From Verticillium longisporum (lineage: Eukaryota; Ascomycota; Sordariomycetes; Glomerellales; Plectosphaerellaceae), in contig JAETXT010000009.1 of the NCBI GenBank assembly GCA_019188255.1, forward strand, positions 1,054,001-1,118,000: a DNA stretch of 64,000 nt, in the 5' to 3' direction. The position numbers were made by a program, and so were the translations under genes. Shown here one piece after another: positions 24,538 through 37,517 of this stretch (positions are counted from its first letter, which is position 1; each line of letters opens with the position of its first letter). Below the pieces are notes generated by a model that was not told where the DNA came from, ran no database searches, and saw only the letters and a program-made list of their open reading frames with translations.

Positions 24538-26095
24538 TCACTCCAACTGAGGCAACGCCCACTTGCGCATCCACTCAGATTCAAGTACTTTGTCTATCGT
24601 TAATCTCTCCTCCGGCCGAAACTTAAGCATGCCTCGCATCAAGTCAAGGATCGCTCGCGCCTCTTCATCCTCAAAAGTCCCTGCCGTCTCTCGTTTCCTT
24701 CTGTATTTTTGCACAAATTCTTCAAACGCCTCTTCAAGAGGAGGCCAAGCTTCCCGATCTCCCACGGGCCGAGATGGGATTTCTCCCATCCCGTCCTCTT
24801 CCTCTGTGTTCGCTCGTTCCCAGTGTTTCCGCCAGCTCGAGGGAAAGTTTCGGGAACCTAGGACGTCAATCTGTTGAGCCACAATCTCATCCTGTGTTTC
24901 TGACTCGCTGAAGATGAACTTCATACCCAGGATCTCCCAGATAGCAGTCCCGAGACTCCATATGTCTGACGAATACGATAGCGGCCTGTCGGGTTCAAAA
25001 AGAGCCTCAGGTGCTCTTTTTGCCAGAGGCGTGTTACAGTCCCTACCGAGACGCTGCTCTGTGCCTGGTGCGAAGGCCTCGCCAAAGTCGCTAAGAACAA
25101 GGCCACGCGCATCGGAGAGAGTGAATTCTTGAGCCTTTTTTCCGAGGTACAACGGTACGACCGCGCGAGGTGGTATGTTGGGCGGAAGCGGCCCTCCATC
25201 AACACGGGTAACAGGAATAGTCTCAGGCTCGCCATACTTCTGCCTGAATTGATCGATTGCGAGTTGGTCGAGTGTCGATGGCAATTTTACCAAGACGTTC
25301 CGAAGGTGTATATCTATAAAGGGTTAGACTCGTTTGGCCGGGTATTGACTTGACAAACAAACCTCCGTGCACGTAGCCGTGCGAATGTACAAAGGCGACA
25401 GCCATTGCCAGTTTGGCAGCAAGTGCCCGAGCGACCTGAATAGGGAAAAGGCGACTGAAAGATGCCTCTTTCAAGTTTCCTTGTGCAGGAGCCATTGCAT
25501 AGCATGTATGTGTCCCGTTGGGGCCTTGAACATCGAATTCGTCCAGAATGCTTGGTATGGCGTCACACGTATCGATACCTTTTGGGGCAGCATGAGATGC
25601 TGAGCTTGGACGAGTCAATGCGCGAAGAATTCTTGGCTCATGTCGAGAGAGTGCTGGATTAGCGACTCCGACTTTGACAGCCACATAGCGTCGCAGTTGG
25701 TCGTCCTGAGCGAGCCATATAGTCGAGTAACCACCAAATCCCAGCTTGTCTGATACGCGGTAGCGCCCGTGGAGCAAGTCATTGATCATGACAGGATGGT
25801 AGCCACCAGGCACATACTGTTCTAGCCGCTCGACACCATCAATCCAATTGTACTTGGGCGATTCATTGTGTGACCTGGTCGAGAAGGGCGACCGAGAACT
25901 GGTGCTGGCCGTCATGCGTTTTGAGAAAACCGACGAGAAACAAAATCTCAAATTTGAGTTTTTGAAAAAGACATTTCGGAAATGAATGAGAGAATGTGAA
26001 CGACTCGCTAGGCAAAAACTAGCTGCACCTGTTGTGGTATGTAGCATTGCCAAGCTAAGGAGAGTAAGTGTGCAGTGATTAAACTGAGAAAGCAT
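24538..26095 (-). CDS. SRPK-like serine/threonine protein kinase
   Basis: Exons 26095-25363 and 25313-24538 give 502 residues; the 49-nt intron splits the Asp codon of HGDIHLRN. The upstream motif YVPGGYHPV is typical of fungal SRPK-like kinases. The glycine loop is LGFGGYSTIW, the Lys is in VAVKV, the catalytic loop reads HGDIHLRN (HRD altered to HGD) and the magnesium loop is LSDFGEA. SDIWSLGTAIWE and the helical C-lobe complete the domain. SRPKs phosphorylate SR-type splicing factors; fungal expansions are mostly uncharacterised. The first 60 residues are basic and hydroxylated and may target mitochondria, or a later Met may be used. Related to the broken copy at 30.6-32.3 kb. Confidence 0.85.
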
Positions 26096-29000
26096 GAGCC
26101 AGCAAGCATCATGTTGTGGATGACAAGGTAGATCGGTACCTGAGGTACTCTGGCACGGTGTCTGAATACACGAGATGGTTGCTGAGTCAACAACGCTGTC
26201 GGACTCCTTTTCACCAGATGACCACGCACGCTATTTGGGCACGCTGCTCAAAGATGACCAACCAACTGCACCTACCTCAAACCAAATTCAATTCAGATTT
26301 ACTAAATGCTAGATGTTAAATCGAGAAGACAAGAACTCATAGCGATGCTCGCGTAAAATCCTTCGCTGAGAAGTGCATCGGCTTGTTTCTTGATAATAGT
26401 CTAGGTCTAGGGCGGCCGTAATTCTTGAATAAATATAGGGTTGAAATATCATATCGTCTGTCTTAGCCTTTAAGTCTTTCTCTTGCCCAACCTGTTTTAA
26501 GTTCTTACCGTGTCTTCTGCTAGTGGAGCGAAGGCCAATACGCATTTGCTTATACGGGGGTCTACTACCTCTAGAGAAAGAATGGCCACCTTTGCTTTGG
26601 ATATGCAACGACCCAAGATCAGAAGCTGGCTATCGAACATTCTTGATCTGGGAGAACCTCATCTCAGTTATGGTAGGATGTCCCTTCCATGAAAGCCCAA
26701 TTATGTGCCCCCATCTGATAACTTCAGCCCGTGCAAGAAGCAACGAAGTTAAACTCGTATGACAGCTCAAAGCACCAACCATCAGCGAAGAGATGAGAAG
26801 CAAAACCAAGGAGCAACTACGACCCGTCGCCAGCCACAAAACATTTACTCCTTTGAAAGCCATCCAATAAGAGTATGAACCTACGGGGTTTTGTGTTTTG
26901 GTCAGGGCTGAATCTCTGGAACGCGAGTAGGCTAAAACCCTAGGAGAAGTCGCGTTGAAATTGAGGGCTGCGGCGCGCTGAATGGCCCAAGAAATCAAAA
27001 AACAGCATAATTGCAATACAAGGGTGCCGGCCCATGCCTATGACTCGACCGTGGCTTGTGAGAAACTACCCATGTTGGACTGTACTCCCCATTCGATCTC
27101 AAGTTCTTGCAACTATGGCTTGATTGGATGTGTTGCATATGTGATGTCGTTAGGTATCATCCGGAAACAGCAATGTGCTTTCTCGACGACGAGCTCGTTT
27201 TAATCATGGGAAATCAATCCACTGTCAATGGTGCTTGTAAGTCCGGTACCGTTGGAAGTCCACGTTCACGCGGGGTCACTATTACCAACACTATCGTTCC
27301 AGGATTTTCGTGCAGAAATCATTTCGTGAATTCTCCAAAGCTGTGATGCGCTTGAAATCTTTGGACCTTTGACATTGTCTTAAGCCATGTCGAAGGCAGA
27401 CACGCCAGGGGCTTCTTTGGGCATACAGTATGTCTCACCCATCTGACCTAGGTATCGACAGAAGGCCACTTTGCAATGGCTTCCCTAGGCTTGATTGGGC
27501 CCGACAGCTTGGTTCTTTATTTTGGAGCCTTGACGATCGCATGTTTCCATGCACGTTGCAAGCCCTTTGGTGAGGCCTCAGAGTGCCTAGGTGGATAGAC
27601 GGATGGCATGGAGGTGGCACGAGGAAGGACGCCGAAAAGCCAGATTGCACTCGAGGAATCACCAAGGACCCGTCAATCAACCTGCAGCCTACCTTACGCG
27701 TCCTGCATTCTCAGTCCTGCACTCTCAACCACTATTTGCCGCTACTCGTACTCTGAAACAGCTATGCCGAGGTACCTGTTCCTGAATGAGGCCACATGTC
27801 AACCAGCATCAAGCTCCCGGAGCCAACCGAAAGCAATCTGAAAACTTCAAATATAGGACGAGCCGCGCGGAATCGCTACATCATCCAGGAGTGCCGGTGC
27901 CCCGGGTACATGCCCGACCAATCCGAACTCCCTGTCGCCTTGGCTGAGGCTCTTCATACTGCAGCGCTTCACTGTCTGTCATGATACACGAGGAGGCAGC
28001 AGCAGGCGCAGATCCCGAGCCTATTTTCCGAATGATGCTCTGCACCGCCGCATCCGAATACCACTCTCCTAGGACCCTATATCTCGGGTTTAATGACTAT
28101 TGGACAGGCGGCTTTTGTCCTTAAAGGTGTTGTACGACTCAAGTCGGCAACTTCTTACCTGAGGGAAGCAGTCAAAGGTCTCCTCCAGATCTGGGCATTC
28201 TGCGCGGCCGAGGGCCGTCTTCTCCTCAGCACGACTTCGGGCAAGACTCCAGCGACGGGTGCCAGGCTTCAGACGAATTGGGCTATTTCTTCCGCGCCAC
28301 CTGACAGCTGTTCAGCCAAATGGCTCCGCATTGAAGCGGAGCACTATATTCAAATGAAGGGGTACTTTGAGGGGACCCCAGACCCAGAAGCGCGCTCCAG
28401 GCCTTAGCGGGGCGACGTGGCGACGGAGATGATGGATGCCCGACTTTCAGACGACGGGTACGCCCGAGCACACGGCCTGACATGGACTTGGATCCAGGAT
28501 TCTCAGGGCCATGTGTAAAATGAGAGGGCGTGGAATCAATCAAGATAACACTCTCTGCAAGGTGATCCCAGGTTTGTTGCCCAACACACTTTCAAGGAGG
28601 CTGAAAGGACCCGGCGGGGCAGTCCAATGACTAAAGTTTGAGGGGGATTGCGCGATAGAGAATCTCCGTTGCGCTGAGAGGTGCGCCTGTTCCTCCGGCA
28701 CTTAGACAGGAAGCTTTTCCCAAGGGGGAAAGTCACAACATGAGGCGTCCTGCTGGCGGGCTGGGGTAAAGCGAGCAAAAACAAGAAGAGGCATGGCGCG
28801 ATTTCCCCACACGGCCTCTGAAACTTGACTGCCGAGATCGCTTCTTGCTGGTTCGCGGGGACTAGGTCAACGGTCAGTTCACGCCAGATTCGTGATGGTG
28901 CAGGACAAAGGTGGTGGCGCCCCCCATCAACATCAATCAGGGCCAAAAACCCCAAGCCAGTTAGTGTTCCCCGCGTTCTCGGCCGAACTTCGAGCGAAGT

Positions 29001-29237
29001 CATGAGCGGGCGAAGGGATACGGACCATGGTTCGCCGAGTGCTACTCCTTGCTCTTGCGACGGCTGATGATGAACTCTATCGGAGAGTCAGTTGACGACA
29101 CAGTTGCCACGTACTATGGAACGGGGCTCGATATATTAATATGCGCGGATCACCTCGTCTCTCAAGGCTTTTGAGTCCCCTTGTTTGCCAGTGGGTCTTT
29201 CATCGCTACTCTCCTGTTCATCACCACACTGCCCAAC
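26096..29237. other. 3.1 kb gene-poor stretch
   Basis: Many short frames on both strands, none with a recognisable motif. The longest (28536-29003 minus and 28093-28407 plus) have no homology I know. No terminal repeats or transposase remains were seen. The last 100 bases carry an AT-rich ATATATTAATATGCG stretch at about 29130-29144 that may be the core promoter of the following gene. Confidence 0.45.
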
Positions 29238-30242
29238 ATGCGGGCCAACTTTCTCCTCGCCGCCGCGGCCTGCCTCGGCCTGACCTCTGCGCTGCCCACT
29301 GAAGACGTTGCTGCCCTCGAGGAGCGTCAGACGCGTGTGCCCACCATCTTCCTCTGCGGTGACAGCACCGTGGCCACCGTTGGCGCCAGTAGCCAGACTC
29401 AGGGCTGGGGCGCGTTCCTCCAGTACTCGTTCCAGACGTCCAGGGCCATTGTCGACAACCGAGCCATCGGCGGACGTAGCGCTCGTTCGTACACGCGTGA
29501 GGGCCGCTTCGACACTGTCGCCAACCTTGCGCAGCCTGGTGACTGGGTCGTCATCGAGCTCGGCCACAACGATGGTGGCTCCCTGTCCACCGACAACGGC
29601 CGCTCCGCCTGCTTCGGAGACGGAGAACAGACGTGCAGCACCGTGTACAAGTAGGTGCCTCGTATTGGGACTCGAGGCTTGAATCAAGTTGCTGACGTTT
29701 CGCAGCGGTGTCGCCGAGACCGTTCTCACGTTCCCCAAGTACCTGAAGAACGCCGCCAACCAGATGCTTGCCAAGGGCGCCAAGGTCATCATCTCGACCT
29801 CCACCCCCAGGAACGTCTGGCAGACCGGCTCGTACGCCTGGTCTCCCCCTCGCTTCCACTACTACGGCTGGTAAGTCTTCCCACGCGCAAACGACGCCCC
29901 AGTCAGTCAGAAAGACCGCCTGCTGACAGAAACACCAGGCTCGCCGCCCAGCAGCTCGGCGGCCCCGCCAATGGCGTCTACTTCCTGCCCCACGGCGAGT
30001 ACGGCGCGCAGGCGCAGAGAAACCTCGGCGCCTCGACCGTCAACGCCGGCTACCCCGTTGACCACCTCCACCCCGGACCTTTCATCGCCGACGCCATGGC
30101 CAAGTCTTTCGTGCTGGCGCTGCGTTGCGGCACCACCGCGCTCGGCGACCTCGTCCGCAACTCGACCTCGTCGCTGACATCGACCTACCTTGGTCCTTGC
30201 ATTGGCCCCGCCAACTCGACCATCTCTGCTCTCCTCCGCTGA
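29238..30242 (+). CDS. Rhamnogalacturonan acetylesterase (SGNH hydrolase, CE12-like)
   Basis: Exons 29238-29650, 29706-29870 and 29939-30242 give 293 residues; introns are 55 and 68 nt. The start gives a clear signal peptide (residues 1-19, ending in SALP). Block I is FLCGDSTVA with the nucleophile Ser near 43. Block II Gly is in GGRSARSY, block III is LGHNDGG and block V is VDHLHPG, supplying Asp and His. Length and motif order match secreted fungal rhamnogalacturonan acetylesterases, which remove acetyl groups from pectin backbones so that hydrolases and lyases can act. A propeptide-like segment ending EERQ may be cleaved after the signal. Confidence 0.92.
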
Positions 30243-30597
30243 GTCGTTGTGGAGCGGCAGCGGGTGATGTACAGGGTGTTGTCTCGCAGGAAGCTGTATA
30301 CAGTAGTGATGTACATAGGACGCAGTTTGTAGTCCATATGAAAAGGGACATGTGACGAGGAACAAAACCTAAGCTGTTCAGTAGCGGGGCAAAATATGAA
30401 TGATCGAATGTCATGGTCGCCACTGTTCCCGCATGTCAATACTGTGTCACCTCTGGCCATTCAGGTTGTGTTTGACATTGTCGCCGGGGCATTCGCAGGC
30501 CATGTTGGGTCAACACCGCCCCGGAGAGATCGGTCGGGGTTCCGAATCGAGCTAGAGGCCGTGCCTCAGAATTCGTTCTGTTTCAAAGACAGATAGC
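30243..30597. other. Convergent intergenic gap, no gene seen
   Basis: Lies between the RGAE and kinase-copy 3' ends. Nothing recognised. Confidence 0.5.
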
Positions 30598-32282
30598 TCA
30601 GAGATCCTTGGCCAAAGAACGCAGACTCTCCTCGTACGCTGGCAAACCCCATTTTCTCATCCAAGGCATGCCGAGGACCTCCTCCGCGCTTGGTCGTTCG
30701 CCGGGCCTCCATGCCAGCATGCGCTTCAGCATCTCGAACAGTGCGCCTTTCTCCTCCTCAGTGACGACCTCCATTCCGCAAGACTCTCTGGGCTCCTGGA
30801 TCCACTGTTCGAATCGCCTGTCCCAAGACCAGATGTCACAGTCGTTGCTGAGTGGCCTCCCCGTCTGATCGAACCACTTGGCACGTTGGTCCCACCGATC
30901 CCACCATTCCGACGGAAAAGGACCCTGAAGATGGACCTGTTGTGCAGTGATCTCGTCCTGGGGTGTCAGTATGCCTAAAGCAAGGGACATGTGGGCCAGG
31001 AGCTCAAAGATGACACAGCCAAGGCTCCATATATCTGAAGGAAACCCAAGAGGTGTTCTTGTCTCGAAGAATGCCTCGGGAGGGCGGATCACGAGTGGTG
31101 TGTGGGATTGAAAGCGAGATATCGGCCGGACGAAAGGCGCCGCCAAAGTCGCTGAGCAGCAGCTTCGCTTCGCTCAATGGGACTTCATCGCTTACGATCC
31201 CCAGCCACACAGGCGGTACGGCGTATGGTGGGACTCTGGTTGCTGGACAGGCTTGCTCCTTTTTGAGGGGCACGACAGGCTCGAGCTCCGGGGCCCCAAA
31301 CTGAGCATACAGCAGCTCGACAGAGAGCGTGTTGAGAGAAGACGGCAGCTGGAGAAGGATGTTGCCGAGATGAAGATCTATAGACAGAAGCGATGAGACT
31401 CTTGACGGCGACGGCATGCAAAAGGACACACACCTCCGTGGACATATCCCTGGGAATGAACAGCAGAAACGGCCAGAGCAAGCTGAGCTGCCAGCGACCG
31501 GGCCACGTCAAGCCGGAATCATCTAGAATCGGATGATTCTCTTGCGTCCGCCAAGCTGCATCTGGCCGGTACAGTGTACAGTGACCAAACCATGGTGAAT
31601 GCCGTTAGGACCATGTAGGCTGAAGCGATCGAAAACTATAGGGATCAGAGGTGCTCCGGTTGCGGCATATCTGGAAACGGTGGCAGCGAGACCTTTCGTC
31701 AGTTGGGACAGGTATTCTTCCTCTTGCCCGTCGGCATCCGCAGTACCGAGTTTGATGGCGGTGTATCTGGAGTTTTGTTCATCAACAGCAAGCCAGACTG
31801 TTGCAAAGGTGCCGTGGCCGAGTTTGTGTATGATGCGGTATTGCTTGTGAAGACGGTCGCCTGTGAAGACGGTCGCCAATCTGAACAGGATGAAAACCTC
31901 CCGGACGGTACTGACTCGGGTCCTCAACGCCGTCGTAATATCCGTATTCTACGTTCAATGTAGGCGTTGTTGAGAAGAAGCCTTTTGATGAGATGCGAGG
32001 ATCGCGAGCCGCCCTTTGAAAGCAGGAAAGACGCAGGAGTCGCCGCGGTGAGCGCCACTGTTGGGCTTGGCGGGGTAACCAGCCACTGACCCGTCTCGGT
32101 CGCGCCAACGACGAACAGGGAGGTTGCTGCCAGAATAGCCGCATAGGGTTCAGGCGCTTTGATGACGGTTGTGGAGGTGAAAAGAGAGGATGTGGTTTGG
32201 AAGAATGGATTGGAAGCTTGCGGCTTTGATGAAAGGGTGTGTGGGTGTTGGAAGTGTAGTGGTGGTGGTGGAGACTCAACAT
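30598..32282 (-). pseudogene. Broken SRPK-like kinase copy
   Basis: This is a paralogue of the kinase at 24.5-26.1 kb and keeps its intron at the same codon (Asp of HGDLHLGN; intron 31433-31384, 50 nt). Three breaks are visible. A 16-bp unit is tandemly duplicated at 31846-31861 and 31862-31877, just after the GFHPVQIGDRLH segment, shifting the frame. A TAG at 31523-31525 with a frame change follows GGRKRIIRF. A third change near 31105-31125 follows DFGGAFRPADIS. Between breaks the kinase is well preserved: LGHGTFATVW, LLLSDFGGAF, FPSDIWSLGCVIFE and a full C-lobe ending LAKDL. The ATG at 32282 is one of two candidates (the other at 32144). Confidence 0.8.
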
Positions 32283-32817
32283 GCCTGGGAAGTGATGGAC
32301 AAGGCAACACGTCTGTACCAGGCTCAACCGCCGTGACCAGTTCACCAGCTACACCAGTGCATCAAGACTCATACACAGCATGCTGCAAATCCGGCAACCC
32401 AGCCTGCATCGCCAGGACATCACAGGCACGGCACAGCATTCAGACCATCGTCAACACTAAAATCGTTCGTTCCATTATCGCTTCCTAATAAATGAATGGG
32501 CTTGAAATCCCAATGTGCGGGCTACATGTCTGCCACGATCAGACAAACATGGTCCCCATGCCGACAATAGCTAAATCTACAAATGCCCAACACAAAACGC
32601 CTTGATATCGTTTATACCACGCCCTCTGCCAATCAGCAGGGGCGCATGCCATACTCCGATGGCCGGGGAGGAAACCCGGCACGCGTTCTAAGATGATTGC
32701 CACCGCTACATGCCATGCCCTTCCGTCAACGGCCATTCGTGTGCGTACCGAACCGGACGTCTCGTGAACGTCGCGAGAAGCCCTCTAGCGGCCTCTGCCG
32801 CGTGCCACGCCCACTCT
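32283..32817. other. Intergenic, no gene seen
   Basis: Upstream of the broken kinase and downstream of the GH17 gene. Nothing recognised. Confidence 0.5.
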
Positions 32818-35044
32818 CTAGTCAATCGTCTTGCCGCCGCAGTCCGGGATCTTGATGCCCTTCTTGAGGTTTCGGTTGACGTCGAAAAGACCCCACTTGC
32901 TCTCCCACGCCTTGCCGGGCGTGTCGAACCTCGCCTTCCACGGCTCGTCAAAGGCCGAGAACCAAAAGTACGTCGTGTTGGCAATCGACGGGCAGACCCA
33001 GTCGTCAAGCAGTTCGTTGATGCCTTCAATCGACGCCTCAGCGCCATTGGTGCACGTCGTTGTCTGGTCGCCGCACCCGACGCCGCCCTCGGACGGCCAG
33101 CCAATCTCGGCCACAATGTTGAGCTTCTTGTTCGTCTTGAACACGGGGCTCACGCTCTGGGTCCAGAAGTTCCAGGACCAGCTCGCCGCGTCCGTCGCTT
33201 GCACACCGCCGAAGAGCGGGTGGATGTTGGCGAGCACGCCATCCGAGACGCTGGCGAGCTGCGCGTCCCAGTCGCGGCCGAGATCGGACGTCACGACGGG
33301 GAGCGAGAAGCCCTTGGTCGTCATGTTCTCGCGGACCTCGGTGAGCACGTTGCCGAGTTCGGTCAGCGACATGTCCTCCCTGAAGAGAACCTCGTTGCCG
33401 ACAATGACGCCCTCGAAAGGCTTGTCGCCGTAGGTGTCCATGATGTTCCAGAACTCAGCGAGCTGGCGCGCGTTGGTAGAGGCGTTCTTGTCGAGCCAGA
33501 CGCCGAGCCAGAGGCGCATCGTCTTGTCAATCTCGAGCCGCTTGAATGAGTCCAGAACAAGTTCCGTCTGGTTGCAGTCATTGCCTGTAGCATGTCAGCA
33601 AGAGGTCCACGGTGGATCGAAGGCGCGTGAGGGAAGAAGGATGGCTGCTCACCATAGAGTCGGATCGTGTTCGTGAGTTGCGAGAGAACAGCCATGTCGC
33701 GTGTGACATTGTTGGCCGACGGAGGGTTGTGGAGGCACTCTGGGTACTGGACGCCAAGGGGTGTGTAGTCGTAGCCCCTGAAGACCTTGAGCAGGTTTGG
33801 CGAGTGTTGCAGGTCTTTGTTCTCCTTCGTGGTCTTGTTCAGGAGGCCGTTATCCTTCGTGTCATCGTCGGCGCTCTGGCCGCTGCCGGAGCTGCCACTG
33901 CTGCTTGACCCGCCGCCGCCCTGTCGCGGGAGAATGGCGCCAAGCGTGCCGCCGAGAATGGCACCAATAATGACGACAATGGAGACGATAATAATGACCC
34001 ATTTCCACTTCTTCTTGCCTTTGCCCTGCTCCTCCATCCAGTCGGACGACTTTTCGCCATCATACGCAGCACCGCCTCTGCCGCCGCTGCTGCCAAGGAC
34101 GGGGCCGTAGCCGGAGCCGGAGGCAGAACCGGCGCTTCGGGCAGCGAGACCACCGCCGACGGCACCAGCCACGCCTCCTGCAGCGGCGGCGCCACCGGCA
34201 ACGCTGCTGCCGCGGTCGCTGTGCGACAGACTCAACATGGAGTTGCGCTGGGGGCGGGGGTATCCGAGGCCATCGTCGCCGTCGTCGGCAATGTCGTGGG
34301 GTTCACGACGCCGAGGTTGTGGTGAGACGTCGAGTAGCCCTGGTAGGGGTCGTCGCTGTACGGATCGTGGGCGCCGTAGCCCAGTGGGCTGCGGGACGGG
34401 GTGCCCTGGCCGGGGGCGGCGGCGGCAGCGCCGAGGGGCGTCAGAGACGAGTGGCTGTCGCGGTCGAGGGGCGCGGGACGCTGCTGTTGGTAGTAGCCGC
34501 CAGCAGGGGGTCCAGCTTGCGCGAGCGAAGACTGTGGTGCAGAGGGGTAGCCGGTGTTCATGGCGTCGACGCCCGACTGACGGGCGTTCTGGTCGGCGAC
34601 GTTGTAGGCGATGCCAGCCATGCCGCCGGCGGCGGTATTGCCAAAGTTGTCGGCGCCTGGTGTTACACCCCAGTTGCCGTGGGTGCCGTGGGCGGGCGGG
34701 TAGGGCGCGTGAGGGTCGTAGGCGTTGGGATCGTGGTGATGCTGTTGCTGGTGGTGCTGATCGGATGCGTACCTATCCTGGCCTTGACCCTGGCTCTGCG
34801 TCTGTGCGTGGTCGCGGTTGTACTGGCGCTCAGCTCGGAGTTGCTCAAACTTGGACTCGGGATGGGGTTGCTCGTAGTGATAGCCCTGGGGCGCATAGTG
34901 TTGCTGTTGCGACTGTTGATATGGGTCCGAGTAAGGGTCGTTCATGTTGCGGGCCGGCGACCGGGAGGGGGAGCGATGGTAGTTGTTGTCGAGGGGCTCC
35001 CTCTCGCTGTAGGATGGATCGTCGTAATTTTGGTAGCGACTCAT
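32818..35044 (-). CDS. btgC: GH17 membrane-bound beta-1,3-glucanase (BtgC type), with a frameshift
   Basis: Exons 35044-33653 and 33584-32818 (68-nt intron). A long Gln/Tyr/Pro/Asp-rich cytoplasmic head is followed by basic GKGKKKWKW and a single transmembrane helix (VIIIVSIVVIIGAILGG). A Gly/Ser stalk and the GH17 domain come next. Catalytic motifs are GNEVLFRED (acid/base Glu) and AEIGWPSEGG (nucleophile Glu); the end is KIPDCGGKT as in BtgC. These type II proteins act on cell-wall beta-1,3-glucan. The frame breaks in a run of four G (34298-34301). With a fifth base the region reads NPHDIADDGDDGL, the conserved BtgC segment, and the product is 719 residues. Confidence 0.88.
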
Positions 35045-37517
35045 TGTTTCGGCTTCCGCCTAGGGTAGGGTGCAATGGTGCAGAGGAAGCGACAGAGGGA
35101 TGTCCACAGCCGTGGACAGACAGGCGGGAAAGAGAGAGAGCGGGAGATCGGGAGCCTCGACGGCAAGCGGGTGGTGGTGTCGTTGGCGGGCCAGAAGAAG
35201 CAAGTCTGCGTCGCCAGTGGAGAGAATGCGCGGTCGAGGACGCGAAGCAGAAGTCGCAACAGTCGGACGGCGTGGGTGGTGAGAGGTTCCAAAGGCACTA
35301 GTCTGCGCGAACGACCAGTCGAACGAGGGACAAGGCGGTGGACGAGAGACAAAGCGGTTGGAGGTCTCGGAGAGTTAGGCAGATAGTGCCAAGTTCGGGG
35401 CTATTTTGGGGGAGGGCAGGAGGAGAAAAGGGTAGAGGGTGACGGGGCGCGGGCTGTGTTCGTATTCCCGTTGCGGCTGGGGAGGTGTCGGCGGAGGTGT
35501 CGTTGGTGTGTGCTGTGGTGTGCGTAGTGGTGTGGTTTATTGCGATTCGTATTCGACCCCTCCCTCTCTGGGGGGATTGGACCAGGCTGGATCAGGTCTC
35601 AGGAGTGTGTGCAGGCTCAAGAGTCGCGAGTTTGGGAGAATCGACAGGCGAGCGATGTGCCAAGACGAGGGGTACCGTTCAAGTCGTCAAGGGCTACTCG
35701 AAACAGAAACAGTCGTCGATGATGTGGAAAGGGTAAGAAAGAGAATAGGCCTTGGGGGAGAGCGAGAGCCAAGGACAGCAGAGGTAAAAGGCAGCAGTGC
35801 AGAACAGGATTGCGGTCCTTGCGACAGCGGGTGAGTGACTGAGTGGTCTCCTGTTTCCAGGGCTCCCATCCTGGACGGTGTAGTGTGGGTGGGCAACGCT
35901 AATCTGGCCCCAGTCTTTGGGCTGGGGGAGATGGGCGATGGGGAGATGATGAGATGGAGGCCCGCCGTCGAGCATGTCGTGATGCTGGAGGCAGCACCAG
36001 GCTAAGCCGGAACAAGGCTGTGATGACCTGGGCATGGCTGCACACGGCAGTGCAGGGTTAGGGTTAGGGCTGGTAAACAGAGTGACAGGGGACCATCGAG
36101 GAAGGAGCCTTCGGTGGAGCTGCGGCAGGGGCTCCTGGGGCGAGACATGCGCGGCGTCGGCGGGGCCGCTAACACGGGGCGCCTTGGGCAGTGGTCCAAG
36201 GGCCAAGGGCAGTGGGCCAAGGACCAGTCGCTGTGCTCGCCCCCTGTTGGCGGAACAACGCCCTGCGCCTCTCCGCTGCTTCCCACGAATCGTCCTCACG
36301 AAACCCCCTCGTCTGGCCTTTGCCCCGTCCTGTTACATCTTGATGAGGGTGTCTGCAACGACTCCTGTGGTCTGTCGCGACGTGGTGGCATGCCTTCACA
36401 ATCCGAGTGATCTTCCATCGTGGCAATTGGTAAATTCCCAGACTCCATTCGCTACCTTCGACTTTGAGCAAAATATCTTCTTCACCTCGTATTCTTCTTC
36501 TTTCTCGTCAAGCCCACGAGTCGGCTTCTTCTTCTCCGTAGGCCATGATCAAAACAGCACGGCACCAGGCACGGCGAGCACGAGCCCCCCACTCGCCGAC
36601 GGCCAGTGGACGCGCTTCGGCCCTGCTGCCCACTGCATGTGAACGAACAGGGGAACCACTGTACTGTATCTACAGTAGGTCCGTGTTCGCCCATCCATGC
36701 GACCATCACCAGCCCATCTGCCCGCTAACGAAAAGTCTCCTCCTCTCCACCGTGGACCTATCTTCCCTTCATCTCAACCTGCCAGTGACATCATGTCCAT
36801 GCCATTCCACACACGTTGACCGCTGGAATGCGTTCATCTCCTGCAACACGGGGCCCCCCCCACGATGCGAGATGCGATCCAGCACATGGCTCTCGAAACG
36901 CCAAGGGGCGACAGGGGCTGTTGCTTGTGTTGCCAAGCCAACTCGATCTGTGTGACCTTGAAACCCACGACGACAGATCATAGAGAATGTGTCAGCCGTC
37001 TCCTTGCAAGGCCGTCGCGGGTGTGTGATGCCACAATGGGACTGGTGACGATGCTGCGCACCCATCTGGCGGGCGTTTCCTCCGGCCAGCCCGTTACAGG
37101 CTTTCCACGTGGTTCTGATCTAGTGTTCTTGGGTTTTTGTTTTGTTGTGGTCTTCCTCGGGCGTGTTCTATCCTGGCGAGACATGCTTTGTACTTTGTCC
37201 ATCAGCCCAACGTCGCATCTGGCGAGGACCAATTGCCGCTAAATGATCGTTACGCTATCGCTAATCACCAGAAGCTGCACCCCTGGGACGATGTCACCCT
37301 TGCGAAAAACCATCAGAATACAGGCACAAGCCTACCATTGGCTGCACCAAACATGGAGATGAAAAAAAAAATTGGTATGGAGAGGTAGTATCCGTAGCCC
37401 ACCCCTGATAACGCCAAGGTGCAGGTGCTCCCGCGAGCACCACGAGCACATAAACTATATTGTACACACAGCCATGGCCATCTTGCCTTGGCCAAACAGA
37501 CCCGTGATTAAACCCTT
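35045..37517. other. 2.5 kb intergenic region with a short interstitial telomere-type repeat
   Basis: Contains the GH17 promoter side. Frames here are G-rich or pyrimidine-rich and unconserved. A TTAGGG-type run lies at 36055-36069 (listed separately). No gene is supported. Confidence 0.45.
36055..36069 (+). repeat. Interstitial TTAGGG-type repeat (about 2.5 units)
   Basis: The strand reads GGGTTAGGGTTAGGG. TTAGGG is the telomere unit of Pezizomycotina. Two further copies of the motif sit at 47269. Confidence 0.7.

Noticed and set aside
28536..29003. A 155-residue minus-strand frame
   Set aside because: No motif, no start context and no neighbouring exons; likely chance in GC-rich DNA.
34243..34305. 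An in-phase 59-nt intron (GTGAAC...CCCCAG) in the GH17 gene
   Set aside because: It would remove the NPHDIADDGDDGL stretch that BtgC proteins keep, and no branch site is evident.
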